Source of the DNA: Solirubrobacterales bacterium
GTDB taxonomy: Bacteria > Actinomycetota > Thermoleophilia > Solirubrobacterales > 70-9
Direction of reading: 5' to 3'
Length of the DNA: 64,000 bases
Assembly: GCA_025450195.1 (NCBI GenBank)
Contig: JANWHW010000028.1
Location: forward strand, 124,001-188,000
The position numbers were made by a program, and so were the translations under genes. How positions within the stretch are numbered: the stretch's first letter is position 1; each line of letters starts with the position of its first letter. Shown here piece after piece: positions 37,512 to 46,154 of this stretch. The notes below the pieces were generated by a model. It saw nothing but the letters and a program-made list of their open reading frames with translations. It had not been told where the DNA came from and made no database searches.

Positions 37512-37769
37512 ATGCCCATCTACGAGTTTGAGTGCGAGGCCTGCGGGGGCCGCTTCGAGGAGCTGGTTCAGCACGAGGCGTCCAGCCCTGCCTGTTTGCA
37601 GTGTGGGTCGCCTCGGACTAGACGAAGGTTCTCGCCGCTTTCACCACCCTCGCGACAGCCTCGAGGGCCTCGAGCTCGCGAAGGCGAATCGAAGCGTCGC
37701 GAGCGCGAAGCCGCGCGGGGAGAGCGCCTTGCGGACACGAAGCGCAAACGAGCCGCGGGGGAGATGTGA
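37512..37769 (+). CDS. FmdB-type zinc ribbon protein
   Basis: An 85-residue protein. [19 protein letters not shown] is the typical FmdB/CxxC_CxxC_SSSS start with Cys8 and Cys11; the second pair is in CLQCG (Cys28 and Cys31), followed by TRRRFSPLS. The rest is a highly basic, Arg/Lys-rich tail that could bind nucleic acid. The family was first seen as a regulator candidate but its role is undefined. The stop overlaps the udg start. Confidence 0.88.
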   Translation: MPIYEFECEACGGRFEELVQHEASSPACLQCGSPRTRRRFSPLSPPSRQPRGPRAREGESKRREREAARGERLADTKRKRAAGEM

Positions 37770-38467
37770 TGGGACAGTCGGCGGAGGAGCGTCGGGCTGC
37801 GCTGGTCGAGCTGTTCAAAGAAGTTCGTGCGTGCACCAAATGCCCCCTGCATGAGACCCGAACCAACGCTGTCTTTGGCGCGGGGGACGCGGACGCGGGC
37901 CTGATGTTCGTCGGGGAGGCCCCCGGCGCAGAAGAGGACCGGCAGGGGCTGCCGTTCGTGGGTCGCGCGGGGCAGCTCCTCAATGAGCTGCTCGAAGGGA
38001 TTGGGATGACCCGTGAGGACGTTTTCATCGCCAACGTCCTGAAGAGCCGACCGCCTGGCAATCGAGACCCCCAACCGCTTGAGATCGAGGCCTGTCGCCC
38101 CTACCTGTTCGACCAGGTGCGGTTGATCGAGCCGAGGGTGATTTGCACTCTTGGGAACTTCGCCACCAAGCTGCTGAGCGGCAACCCAGCGGGGATCACG
38201 AAGGTGCGAGGCGTGCCTCAGGTGCATGAGCTGGGTGGCCATACGGTCTTCCTGCTGCCGCTCTTCCATCCCGCTGCCGCATTGCGAACGCCTGCCGTCA
38301 AGGAAACTCTGCGCAGCGATTTCGAGTTGCTGCCGGACCTCCTCGAGGGCCCGCCGCCGGCTGGGATCGCGCTCGATGACACGCTTGAGCTTGCAGGAGA
38401 TGCCGAGGGGCAAGAGGCCGCCTCCTCGCCGCATCCCGCGGCCGACCAGCTCGACCTGTTCGGTTGA
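37766..38467 (+). CDS. udg: Type 4 uracil-DNA glycosylase (Fe-S)
   Basis: A 233-residue glycosylase removing uracil from [23 protein letters not shown] holds motif 1 (GEAPGxxE), [13 protein letters not shown] and motif 2 LFHPAAALR are present. Four cysteines for a 4Fe-4S cluster are visible: CTKC near the N-terminus, EACRPYL and VICTLG. The start is GTG 37766 or ATG 37769, overlapping the fmdB stop; tsaE overlaps its stop. Confidence 0.93.
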   Translation: MMGQSAEERRAALVELFKEVRACTKCPLHETRTNAVFGAGDADAGLMFVGEAPGAEEDRQGLPFVGRAGQLLNELLEGIGMTREDVFIANVLKSRPPGNRDPQPLEIEACRPYLFDQVRLIEPRVICTLGNFATKLLSGNPAGITKVRGVPQVHELGGHTVFLLPLFHPAAALRTPAVKETLRSDFELLPDLLEGPPPAGIALDDTLELAGDAEGQEAASSPHPAADQLDLFG

Positions 38468-38898
38468 CGCGAACGCTGATCAGCCAGTCGGCGGCCGAGA
38501 CCGAAGCGTTGGGGGCTGAGCTTGCGGCAAGCCTCGGTCCCGGCGACGTGGTCGTCGTCGTGGGTGAGGTGGGGGCGGGGAAGACGACGCTGATCCGCGG
38601 CGCCTGTCGCGCGCTTGGAGTCAAGGAGCCTGTGACGTCGCCGACCTTCACGATTGGCCATCGCTATCGCGGTCGCCTCCCGATCTCACACCTCGACCTC
38701 TACCGGTTGAACGACCTGGAGAACGAGGACCCAGGGCTCCTGGCCGACTATCTCGCCCCCGGCTCCGTTGCCTTCATCGAGTGGCCCGCGTTGGCTGAGC
38801 CACAGCTCGCAGGGCGCACTCCACGAGAGGTCCGGCTTTCTCATCGCGGTGGCGATTCACGAGCGATCGAGATCTCGGCCGCACCTAGCCGCAAATAG
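38464..38898 (+). CDS. tsaE: tRNA t6A biosynthesis ATPase TsaE
   Basis: A 144-residue P-loop ATPase of the t6A37 tRNA-modification complex. Walker A is GEVGAGKTT, followed by VTSPTFTI, SHLDLYRL and VAFIEWPAL, all family signatures. The TTG start overlaps the udg stop. tsaB, rimI and tsaD follow, interrupted by one small secreted-protein gene. Confidence 0.94.
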   Translation: MTRTLISQSAAETEALGAELAASLGPGDVVVVVGEVGAGKTTLIRGACRALGVKEPVTSPTFTIGHRYRGRLPISHLDLYRLNDLENEDPGLLADYLAPGSVAFIEWPALAEPQLAGRTPREVRLSHRGGDSRAIEISAAPSRK

Positions 38899-38969
38899 CC
38901 GTGTTTTGGGAGAACGCTGCCGTGTAGCATCGCCCAGGTGACTCTTATGCTCGAAAAGAAAAGCGCCCG

Positions 38970-39383
38970 ATGAAGCGACTGATGACCCTGATTGCGACCT
39001 TGCTTGGGGCTCTGCTGCTGGCGAGTGCGGCACCTGCCGCCAAGGGGCCTGTAGCGAAAGACCCCACTCCGGAGGAGCCTGCGGCGTACAGGCACTACGT
39101 CGCCTGCGGTCTTTCCCAAAAAGCGAAACCTGCGCATGTCTGCCGGAAGCGCCGCGACAAGGGCGCTTTCTTTCGCAGCAACCAAGCCGATGTCGTGTAC
39201 ACGGTCTGCGTCAAGTTCCCCACCAAACGGCAGCTCTGCGCATCCAAGCAGGAAGCGAAAAAGGGAACTCTGTACGTGAACGAAATCACCTCCAACATCG
39301 CGGGCAGGCACAGAGTGACCTGGTTCGTGAAAGGACAGAAAGTCGGAGCGTTCGAGTTCGTTGTCCTCGACCAGGGCGGCTAG
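38970..39383 (+). CDS. Small secreted protein of unknown function
   Basis: A 137-residue protein with a clear signal peptide (MKRLMTLIATLLGALLLASAAPAA). The mature part has three to four cysteines (VACGLSQ, HVCRKR, YTVCVKF, QLCASK) and a C-terminal beta-rich segment HRVTWFVKGQKVGAFEFVV. Similar short proteins occur in related actinobacteria; no function is known. Its own upstream gap of 71 nt, against overlaps elsewhere, suggests an insertion into the tsaE-tsaB operon. Confidence 0.7.
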   Translation: MKRLMTLIATLLGALLLASAAPAAKGPVAKDPTPEEPAAYRHYVACGLSQKAKPAHVCRKRRDKGAFFRSNQADVVYTVCVKFPTKRQLCASKQEAKKGTLYVNEITSNIAGRHRVTWFVKGQKVGAFEFVVLDQGG

Positions 39384-40116
39384 CTCCACGCCGGAGGGCG
39401 GCTCTAGGCCGGCCGTCATCGGCTTCGATACCGCGACCGAGGACACAGCAGTCTGTGCCGCCCGGCGTGGCGAGGTCCTCTACGAGTCGCAGCTTGGCCT
39501 GTCCGAGAAGGGCAGCCCGCTGCACACGACGGCGCTCCTCGAAGAGGTCGATCGCGCGGCGACGGCGGCCGGCGGATGGGAGGCGATTGAAGCGATCGCG
39601 GTGGGGGTGGGCCCCGGTTCGTTCACCGGCCTCCGGGTGGGGCTGTCGACGGCCAGGGCGCTCGGCTTGAGCTGTGAAATGCCCGTCAGGGGGGTGTGCA
39701 CCCTGGATGCGCTTGGCCGTGGCCTGGGCCAGGTTGCCGGCGGTGCGAGCCGACTAGCCGTCATCGACGCGAAGCGGGGCGAGGCTTTTGCCGCGCTCTA
39801 CACGGCAAACGGCGAGCGGCTCTGGGAGCCGCTGGTCGACTCCCCCTCTGGCCTCGCCGAGCGGGTGGGGGCTCTTGGGGAGAATCCGGTTGGAGCCGGG
39901 TCGGGAGCGGTACGATTTCGTGATGAGTTGGCGAGTCGCGGCGTTGAGATTCCGGATGACGTCGACCCCGTTCACCGCGTCGCGGCGCGGCACATTTGCG
40001 CCCTCGCGACGAGCGGGCAAAGCGATGACGAGTCTGGACCCGTCGCTCCGATCTACCTAAGACCCCCCGATGCACAACGCTGGCGTGAGCGAGACACTTC
40101 CCAAGCAGGCCGGTGA
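39361..40116 (+). CDS. tsaB: tRNA t6A biosynthesis protein TsaB
   Basis: A 251-residue ASKHA-fold protein that scaffolds TsaD and TsaE. VIGFDTATEDTAVC, the central VGVGPGSFTGLRVGLSTARAL (in parts VGPGSFTGLR and VGLSTARAL) and VIDAKRGEAFAALY are family motifs. TTG 39361 lies 23 nt inside the previous gene. The rimI start lies 47 nt before its stop, so tsaB and rimI are strongly coupled. Confidence 0.93.
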   Translation: MSSTRAASSTPEGGSRPAVIGFDTATEDTAVCAARRGEVLYESQLGLSEKGSPLHTTALLEEVDRAATAAGGWEAIEAIAVGVGPGSFTGLRVGLSTARALGLSCEMPVRGVCTLDALGRGLGQVAGGASRLAVIDAKRGEAFAALYTANGERLWEPLVDSPSGLAERVGALGENPVGAGSGAVRFRDELASRGVEIPDDVDPVHRVAARHICALATSGQSDDESGPVAPIYLRPPDAQRWRERDTSQAGR

Positions 40117-40555
40117 GGCAACCGGCGCGCCGCGCACGCGACGGCTCGCCTACAGCGACTTGCCTGCCGTCATCTCGATCGAGCGGCGCTCCTTCCCGAC
40201 CCCTTGGTCGTTGGCGATGTTCGTGCTCGAGCTCTCCAAGCCGTCTGGGATCTGCCTTGCCGCAATCGATGGAGATGATCTGCTCGGCTATCTGGTGTGC
40301 TCGCGCTACGACCAGGTCTGGCACCTGATGAACGTCGCAGTGATTCCGGAGCGACGCCGGATGGGCATTGCCAGTCGCCTGATTTCACAGCTCCTCGAGG
40401 AGGCAGGGAGGGATCTGCCGTTCACGCTCGAGGTGCGCGTCTCCAATCGCGATGCGATCGCCATGTATGAGGGGCTCGGGTTTCGCTCAGCCGGCGTACG
40501 CCCTCGCTACTACCAGGACAACGGCGAGGACGCCCTGATCATGTGGCTCGATTGA
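40070..40555 (+). CDS. rimI: Ribosomal-protein-alanine N-acetyltransferase RimI-like
   Basis: A 161-residue GNAT acetyltransferase. The acetyl-CoA loop reads VIPERRRMGIASRLI; RRSFPTPWSLAMF and EVRVSNRDAIAMYEGLGF are RimI-type motifs, and YYQDNGEDALIM closes the fold. RimI acetylates the N-terminus of ribosomal protein S18 in E. coli, and it commonly sits between tsaB and tsaD. ATG 40070 is inside tsaB. Confidence 0.92.
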   Translation: MHNAGVSETLPKQAGEATGAPRTRRLAYSDLPAVISIERRSFPTPWSLAMFVLELSKPSGICLAAIDGDDLLGYLVCSRYDQVWHLMNVAVIPERRRMGIASRLISQLLEEAGRDLPFTLEVRVSNRDAIAMYEGLGFRSAGVRPRYYQDNGEDALIMWLD

Positions 40556-40594
40556 CAATTCCGCCCGCGTGCTCTGCTCCCGCTTCGCTCGCAT

Positions 40595-40644
40595 TCGTGA
40601 TCACCGGTGACCTTGCTCGCCCGCTTCCGCGTCCGCCGCGGGCG
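40595..40644. other. Palindrome and hairpin in the rimI-tsaD gap
   Basis: The 109-nt gap holds a TCACCGGTGA palindrome (about 40600-40610) and a CGCCCGC/GCGGGCG hairpin (40618-40644). The gap is long for this cluster. Either may modulate read-through from rimI to tsaD; no protein is seen. Confidence 0.35.
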
Positions 40645-40664
40645 GGTGTGCCAGGGATGGGCGC

Positions 40665-41672
40665 ATGCTGATCCTCGCGATCGAGACGTCCTGTGACGAC
40701 ACCTGCGTGGCGGTCGTCGACGGGTCGCGAATCCTCGCTAACACGATCTCCTCCCAAACGGCTCATGCGCACTTTGGCGGGGTCGTGCCGGAGGTCGCTG
40801 CACGGCACCATCTGGATCTGGCCGTGCCGGTCGTCGAGGCGGCACTGGCAGAGGCCGGCGTCTCGCTGGATGACGTGGAGGCGATTGCCGTGACAACCGG
40901 GCCGGGGTTGATCGGAGCCCTCTTGGTCGGCGTCAGTACCGCCAAGGCGATTGCCGCACCGCGCCGGTTGCCGTTGATCCCGGTCAATCACCTGCAGGGG
41001 CACGTCGCGGCCAACTTCCTGGACCCCGATCCGCTGCAGCCCCCGTTCCTCTGTTTGGTGGCGAGCGGTGGCCACACCTTGCTGGGGGCGGTTCGCGATC
41101 GGTTCGGCCACGAGGTTCTGGGGCAGACCCTCGACGATGCCGCGGGCGAGGCATTCGACAAGGTCGCACGGCTGCTTGGGCTTGGTTATCCAGGAGGCCC
41201 GGCTTTGGAGCGGCTCGCGGCGGAGGGAGACCCCGAGGCATTCGAGCTGCCGGTGGCGATGAGTCGCGAGCCGGGGCTCAACTTCAGCTTTAGCGGATTG
41301 AAGACGGCGCTGGTCTATCTCTGCCGCGATTTGGGCCCCGACGGCGTTCAGGAGCGCCGCGCGGACCTCGCGGCAAGCTTCCAAGCGGCTGCCGTGGGGC
41401 AGCTGGTGGCGAAGTTGAGGCGAGCTCTGAAGAAAGGCGACTGGGAGGCGGTCGCGTTGGGAGGGGGGGTCGCCGCCAACGGGAGCCTGCGTGAGGCGGT
41501 TGCCGCACTCTGTCGGCAGCAAGGCCTGCGGCTGAAGCTGGTTGCGCCGGAGCTGTGCACAGACAATGCGGCGATGATCGCCTCTGCCGCCCGCTTCGCA
41601 CCCCATCTGCCTTACCCGGACTACCTCTCTTATGACGCCTTTGCCACCGGCGAAGCGCCGGTGGTGGCGTGA
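40665..41672 (+). CDS. tsaD: tRNA N6-adenosine threonylcarbamoyltransferase TsaD
   Basis: A 335-residue ASKHA enzyme transferring threonylcarbamoyl to A37 of ANN-decoding tRNAs. LAIETSCDDTCVAVV begins the fold. Metal-binding His109 and His113 are in NHLQGH. VASGGHTLL, GEAFDKVARLLGLGYPGGP (in parts), FSFSGLKTAL, GGGVAANGSLRE and LCTDNAAMIA are conserved. TsaC/TsaC2, needed for the first step, is not in the window. The stop overlaps the next start. Confidence 0.96.
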   Translation: MLILAIETSCDDTCVAVVDGSRILANTISSQTAHAHFGGVVPEVAARHHLDLAVPVVEAALAEAGVSLDDVEAIAVTTGPGLIGALLVGVSTAKAIAAPRRLPLIPVNHLQGHVAANFLDPDPLQPPFLCLVASGGHTLLGAVRDRFGHEVLGQTLDDAAGEAFDKVARLLGLGYPGGPALERLAAEGDPEAFELPVAMSREPGLNFSFSGLKTALVYLCRDLGPDGVQERRADLAASFQAAAVGQLVAKLRRALKKGDWEAVALGGGVAANGSLREAVAALCRQQGLRLKLVAPELCTDNAAMIASAARFAPHLPYPDYLSYDAFATGEAPVVA

Positions 41673-41944
41673 GCGAAGTCATCCTCTACTCCCGCCCGGG
41701 CTGCCACCTGTGCGTTGAGGCGCTCGAGGCGATCGCCGCTCTCCATGCAGAGGGCTACCGCTTTTCGCTGCGCGAGGTCGATATCGAGAGCGACGATCTT
41801 CTGCTGCGTCGACTGCTCGAGCGGATTCCAGTGGTCGAGATGGATGGCGAGGTCGTCTCGGAGCTGGTCTTCGACGCAGGCGCTCTTCGGGCCCGGCTCG
41901 ATACTGTGGGGGCCGATGATCGAGCAGGCGGTGGAGAGGCATGA
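41669..41944 (+). CDS. Glutaredoxin-like/DUF836 thioredoxin-fold protein
   Basis: A 91-residue small thioredoxin-fold protein. The redox motif is CHLC (Cys12 and Cys15) in YSRPGCHLCVEA, and RIPVVEMDGEVVSEL carries the cis-Pro. It matches the DUF836 glutaredoxin-like group, of unknown partner. It is placed between tsaD and the redox-sensing repressor rex, overlapping both, which hints at a redox role. Confidence 0.88.
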   Translation: MSEVILYSRPGCHLCVEALEAIAALHAEGYRFSLREVDIESDDLLLRRLLERIPVVEMDGEVVSELVFDAGALRARLDTVGADDRAGGGEA

Positions 41945-42587
41945 CGTATCCGACGAGCTGATCGTGGACGGCGAGCGGCTCTCGCTCGGCGTTGCGGCAC
42001 GTCTGTCGCGCTATCTCCAGGTCCTCACTCAGGCTCGCAAGATGGGGCGGGAGACGATCTCTTCCCAGGAACTGTCGGACTACACACACATCAATCCGAC
42101 TCAGATTCGGCGCGACCTGTCGGGCTTCGGCAAGTTCGGCAAGCGAGGGGTGGGCTACAACGTCGACTCTCTGGTCTCGGAGATCCGCAAGATCCTCCGC
42201 ACCGCCGGCCAGCACAACATCGCCCTGTTCGGCGCCGGCAACCTCGGACTGGCGATTGCAAGCTCCGACATCTTCGCCGATCACGGCTTCCAAATCGTCG
42301 CCATGTTCGATGTCGATCCCAGCGTGGTTGGGACTCAGGTCGGCAGCCTCGCTGTCCGCGATTTCGGCGAGCTGGGGAAGGTCGTCGCGGAGCAGGAGGT
42401 GGTCGTCGGCGTCATTGCCGTTCCGGCCACGGCGGCCCAGGCGGTGGCCGACCGCCTCGTCGATGCAGGCGTCAAGATCATCTTCAACTACTCCGAGCAA
42501 CTGCTCCAGGTGCCGCCTGAGGTGACCGTGCATACCTCGAGCCCGGCGGTCGACCTCCTCTACGCGCTCTACTTCTACCTGACCTAG
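41916..42587 (+). CDS. rex: Redox-sensing transcriptional repressor Rex
   Basis: A 223-residue repressor that senses the NADH/NAD+ ratio. The N-terminal winged helix (about 20-90) contains SRYLQVLTQ, ISSQELSDYTHINPTQIRRDLSGFG (in parts) and GKRGVGYNV. The Rossmann domain begins at GAGNLG (106-111), and DVDP follows. ATG 41916 lies inside the preceding gene. In other actinobacteria Rex controls respiration and fermentation genes; no clear Rex operator was found here. hemA, often next to rex, is absent. Confidence 0.95.
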   Translation: MIEQAVERHDVSDELIVDGERLSLGVAARLSRYLQVLTQARKMGRETISSQELSDYTHINPTQIRRDLSGFGKFGKRGVGYNVDSLVSEIRKILRTAGQHNIALFGAGNLGLAIASSDIFADHGFQIVAMFDVDPSVVGTQVGSLAVRDFGELGKVVAEQEVVVGVIAVPATAAQAVADRLVDAGVKIIFNYSEQLLQVPPEVTVHTSSPAVDLLYALYFYLT

Positions 42588-42591
42588 GCAC

Positions 42592-43749
42592 TTGTCCCTG
42601 GACCTCGACCTCGCTCGGGAGAGATTCGAGACCTCCACCGATTTCACGATTGGTTTGGAGGAGGAGTTCGCGATCCTCGATCCGCAGACGCTCGAGTTGG
42701 GGCACCGCTTCGAGGAGGTCTACGCCGCCTGCCAGCGCGACGAGGTTCTGGCCGACTCCGCGGCTGGCGAGCTGATCGCGGCGGAGATCGAGATTCGCTC
42801 GGGGCGTGCAGAGAGCTTTGCCGAAGCCGTTTCGCTGCAGCGCGAGCGCCGCGACAGGCTCTTTGGCATGGTCGAAGGGATGGGCCTCGCGCTGGGAGCC
42901 ATGGGCACCCATCCCTGGGCGAGCTATCTCGATCAGCGGATTATCGACACGCCGCACTACAACCGGCTCAGAGAGGAACTCGGCTGGGTCGCTCAGCGAA
43001 ACAACACCTGGAGCATGCATGTCCACATGGGGGTGCGCGGAGCGGACCGCGCGATCGCAGTATGCGACTGGATGCGCGAGCTGCTGCCCCTGCTGCTGGC
43101 TGTCTCCGCCAACTCGCCTTTCCTCGACCACCGCGACACCGGCCTGCACACCGTGCGCACCGAGATCTTCACCCGCACGTTCCCTCGCTGCGGCGTCCCG
43201 AGCCCATTCGGCGATTGGTCCCGGTATGCCGACTTCGTTGGGATGCTGGAGCGGGCCGGCTCAGTGGTCGAATCGACCCAGCTCTGGTGGAGCGTTCGCC
43301 CTCACCACGCCTTTGGCACGGTTGAGGTCCGCATCTGCGATGCGCAGACCCGAGGCGACGAGTCATTTGCCCTGGCTGCTCTGATCGCCGCCTGCATTGC
43401 GCAGACGGCGCTGGAATACGACAAGCATGGCTATGACCGCGCTGGGAGCCCGCTCGAAGACCGTGAGATCGAGGAGAACCTGTGGCGGGCGATTCGACAC
43501 GGGATGAGTGGCCGCTTGATCGATTTTCGTGGGGGTGAGGAGGTGGAAGCACAGGCGGCGCTGGAGGCGCTGATTGCCTGGTGCGAGCCGGCTCGCGAGA
43601 GTCTCGGCATCGAGGTGGATCTTCCAGCGCGGAACGGCGCCCAGCGCGCTCGCGAGGCACTCGACTCCGGCGTGGCGATTGAGGACATCTATCGCGACGC
43701 AGTGGCTGAGACCAAGCGGACCTACACCGAAGCACAGCCCGCCGCCTGA
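42592..43749 (+). CDS. Carboxylate-amine ligase, glutamate-cysteine ligase 2 (YbdK) family
   Basis: A 385-residue ATP-dependent ligase. FTIGLEEEFAILDP is the family start with acidic metal ligands. MGTHPWASY, MHVHMGV, ANSPFLDHRDTGLHTVRTEIF (in parts) and GTVEVRICDAQT follow. YbdK of E. coli has weak glutamate-cysteine ligase activity, and homologues ligate other amino acids, so the substrate is uncertain. TTG 42592 starts 4 nt after rex, so the two are in one operon. Confidence 0.9.
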   Translation: MSLDLDLARERFETSTDFTIGLEEEFAILDPQTLELGHRFEEVYAACQRDEVLADSAAGELIAAEIEIRSGRAESFAEAVSLQRERRDRLFGMVEGMGLALGAMGTHPWASYLDQRIIDTPHYNRLREELGWVAQRNNTWSMHVHMGVRGADRAIAVCDWMRELLPLLLAVSANSPFLDHRDTGLHTVRTEIFTRTFPRCGVPSPFGDWSRYADFVGMLERAGSVVESTQLWWSVRPHHAFGTVEVRICDAQTRGDESFALAALIAACIAQTALEYDKHGYDRAGSPLEDREIEENLWRAIRHGMSGRLIDFRGGEEVEAQAALEALIAWCEPARESLGIEVDLPARNGAQRAREALDSGVAIEDIYRDAVAETKRTYTEAQPAA

Positions 43750-43825
43750 GAACCTGACTCAAATGCGGATCGCGCAGCAGGCTGAGGCTTGGCCCCGGTC
43801 GCGAGGCGCTTTCGCCGTGCCCCCA

Positions 43826-43860
43826 TATAGACTCCCGCGCCGCTAAAACCAGCCGGAGGA
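43826..43860 (+). promoter_or_regulatory. -10 box and Shine-Dalgarno of hppA
   Basis: TATAGA (43826-43831) could be the -10 of a promoter in the 118-nt gap before hppA. GGAGGA (43855-43860) lies 7 nt before the TTG start and decides it. This is one of the few strong SD sites in the window. Confidence 0.6.
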
Positions 43861-43867
43861 ACGGAAC

Positions 43868-45955
43868 TTGACCAGTTTTTTGACCGACTATGGAGTCGTC
43901 GTCGCGCTTGTATGCGCGGGGGCGGCTGTTATCTACGGACTTCTAATCACCCAGCGTCTTCTTTCCAAGTCGCCTGGCAACGAGCGCATGCAGGAAATCT
44001 CGGGCGCCGTGCAGGAAGGCGCCAGCGCCTACCTGAACCGCCAGTACACGATCATCGCGGTGGTCGCGATCCCAATCGCGATCGCGCTCTTGCTCCTGCA
44101 GAACTGGGAGACGGCGGTCGGCTTCGTGATCGGAGGCACCCTCTCCGGTGCGGCTGGCTTCATCGGCATGAACCTCTCGGTGCGGGCCAACGCCCGCGTC
44201 GCTGAGGCGGCTCGGGGCGGTGTGCCGCCGGCGCTGGATGTCGCCTTCAAGGGCGGCTCGGTGACCGGCATGCTCGTCGTCGGGTTGGCGCTACTCGGCG
44301 TCGCCGGCTACTTCGGCATCCTCATCGCCACCGGTAGCTCTGACAAGGAGGCGGTCGACGCCCTGATCGGCCTTGGCTTTGGCGGCTCGCTGATCTCCGT
44401 CTTCGCCCGGCTCGGTGGCGGCATCTTCACCAAGGCCGCCGATGTCGGCGCCGACTTGGTGGGCAAGGTCGAGGCCGGCATCCCCGAGGACGATCCACGC
44501 AACCCTGCCGTGATTGCCGACAACGTCGGTGACAACGTCGGCGATTGCGCCGGCATGGCCGCCGACCTGTTCGAGACCTACGCGGTCACCTCGGTTGCCG
44601 TGATGCTGCTCGGTGTCCTCACCTTCACCGGCGCCGGTGGCGACTACCTGCGCGAGGTGGCTATCTACCCGCTGGTCCTCGGCGGCGTCGCGATCATCGC
44701 CTCGATCATCGGAGCGCTCTTGGTGCGGACCAGCTCGGACCGTGTCGAGGGGGCGCTCTACCAGGGGCTGATCGTCTCCGGGATCCTCTCGATGGCGGCG
44801 TTCTATCCGATCACCGATTGGCTGATGAGCGACGCGGTGCAGTACGGCCTCAGCGCCGGTGCAGACGCCGTGAGCACCACCGATCTCTGGCTATGCGCCG
44901 TGATCGGCATCGCGGTCACCGCGCTCCTGTTTGTGATTACCGAATTTTATACGTCGACCCGTTTCCGCCCGGTGAAGACAATCGCCCAGGCTTCGGAGAC
45001 GGGGCACGCGACGAACATCATCCAGGGGCTTGCCCAGGGCTTTCAGTCGACCGCCGCACCGGCGCTCGTGCTGGCGCTGGCGATCTTCGGCGCCAACGAG
45101 CTGGCCGGGATCTACGGCATCGGCGTTGCTGTGGTGGCCCAGCTTTCCCTCTGTGGGCTGATCGTCGCCCTCGACGCTTTCGGGCCGATCACCGACAACG
45201 CGGGCGGGATCGCAGAGATGGCTGATCTGCCAGAGGAGGTGCGCAACGTCACCGATCCGCTCGACGCGGTCGGCAACACCACCAAGGCGGTCACCAAGGG
45301 CTACGCGATCGGCTCTGCCGCGCTCGCCGCACTGGTGCTGTTCGCCGCGTTCAAGAGCGAGCTTGCCGACGAGAAGCCGGCCGGGTTTGACCTCAACAGC
45401 CTCTTCAACCTCAGCGAACCGGCGGTCCTGATCGGGCTGATCATCGGCGGCATGATGGTCTACCTCTTTGCGGCCTTCGCGATCGAGGCGGTCGGTCGTG
45501 CCGGCGGGCAGGTCGTCGAACAGGTCCGCGAGCAGTTCCGCGAGCACCCGGGAATCATGGAGGGCACCGAAAAGCCCGACTACGCCAAGACGGTCTCGAT
45601 CGTCACCCTGGCGGCGCAGAAAGAGATGATCCTCCCGTCGCTGATCCCGATCGTCGTTCCGGTCATCGTCGGCGTGCTCAGCGTCGACGCGCTCGGCGGC
45701 CTGCTGATTGGCGTCATCGTCGTCGGTCTTTTCGCGGCGATCTCGATGACCGCCGGCGGCGGCGCTTGGGACAACGCGAAGAAGCTGATCGAGGACGGCG
45801 CTCACGGCGGCAAGGGCTCGCCGGCTCACGAAGCATCGGTCACCGGCGACACCGTCGGCGATCCCTACAAGGACACGGCCGGCCCGGCGATCAACCCGAT
45901 GATCAAGGTCGCCAACATCGTCGCGATCCTGATCATCCCAATCGTCCACTTCTAA
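43868..45955 (+). CDS. hppA: Membrane-bound proton-translocating pyrophosphatase, K+-independent type
   Basis: A 695-residue, about 16-helix pump coupling PPi hydrolysis to H+ export. The substrate region [20 protein letters not shown], then [13 protein letters not shown] (residues about 183-230) is intact, and the second acidic site [18 protein letters not shown] is at about 442-459. Lys473 in [16 protein letters not shown] replaces the Ala of K+-dependent enzymes, with Thr three residues later, so K+ independence is predicted. It starts at TTG 43868 with a good SD. Two strong hairpins follow its stop. Confidence 0.95.
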   Translation: MTSFLTDYGVVVALVCAGAAVIYGLLITQRLLSKSPGNERMQEISGAVQEGASAYLNRQYTIIAVVAIPIAIALLLLQNWETAVGFVIGGTLSGAAGFIGMNLSVRANARVAEAARGGVPPALDVAFKGGSVTGMLVVGLALLGVAGYFGILIATGSSDKEAVDALIGLGFGGSLISVFARLGGGIFTKAADVGADLVGKVEAGIPEDDPRNPAVIADNVGDNVGDCAGMAADLFETYAVTSVAVMLLGVLTFTGAGGDYLREVAIYPLVLGGVAIIASIIGALLVRTSSDRVEGALYQGLIVSGILSMAAFYPITDWLMSDAVQYGLSAGADAVSTTDLWLCAVIGIAVTALLFVITEFYTSTRFRPVKTIAQASETGHATNIIQGLAQGFQSTAAPALVLALAIFGANELAGIYGIGVAVVAQLSLCGLIVALDAFGPITDNAGGIAEMADLPEEVRNVTDPLDAVGNTTKAVTKGYAIGSAALAALVLFAAFKSELADEKPAGFDLNSLFNLSEPAVLIGLIIGGMMVYLFAAFAIEAVGRAGGQVVEQVREQFREHPGIMEGTEKPDYAKTVSIVTLAAQKEMILPSLIPIVVPVIVGVLSVDALGGLLIGVIVVGLFAAISMTAGGGAWDNAKKLIEDGAHGGKGSPAHEASVTGDTVGDPYKDTAGPAINPMIKVANIVAILIIPIVHF

Positions 45956-45986
45956 GCGAGGCGGAAGGACTCTCACGCGTCTGTAG

Positions 45987-46061
45987 CACCGCCGCGACGA
46001 CTGCAAAGCAGCGTCCGGCGGTGTTCTCGCCCGCCTGAATAGCGCCGCTATTCAGGTGGGC
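45987..46061. terminator. Two consecutive strong hairpins behind hppA
   Basis: CACCGCCG/CGGCGGTG (45987-45994 and 46016-46023) enclose a further CTGC-AAA-GCAG stem. The second, 46029-46061, is a 15-bp stem around CCTGAATAGC-GCC-GCTATTCAGG, extended by GCCC/GGGC with one G-U pair. Both lie in the 199-nt gap after hppA. They should block read-through, although no U-run follows. No gene is seen in the gap. Confidence 0.65.
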
Positions 46062-46154
46062 TGCGTCCTTGCCGGACTCGCTTTTCGCGCGTCGGGGCGG
46101 CACCCGCATCCACGAGAGCGCCCTTCCACCTCGCGAGGGATAAGGTCGCCGTCG

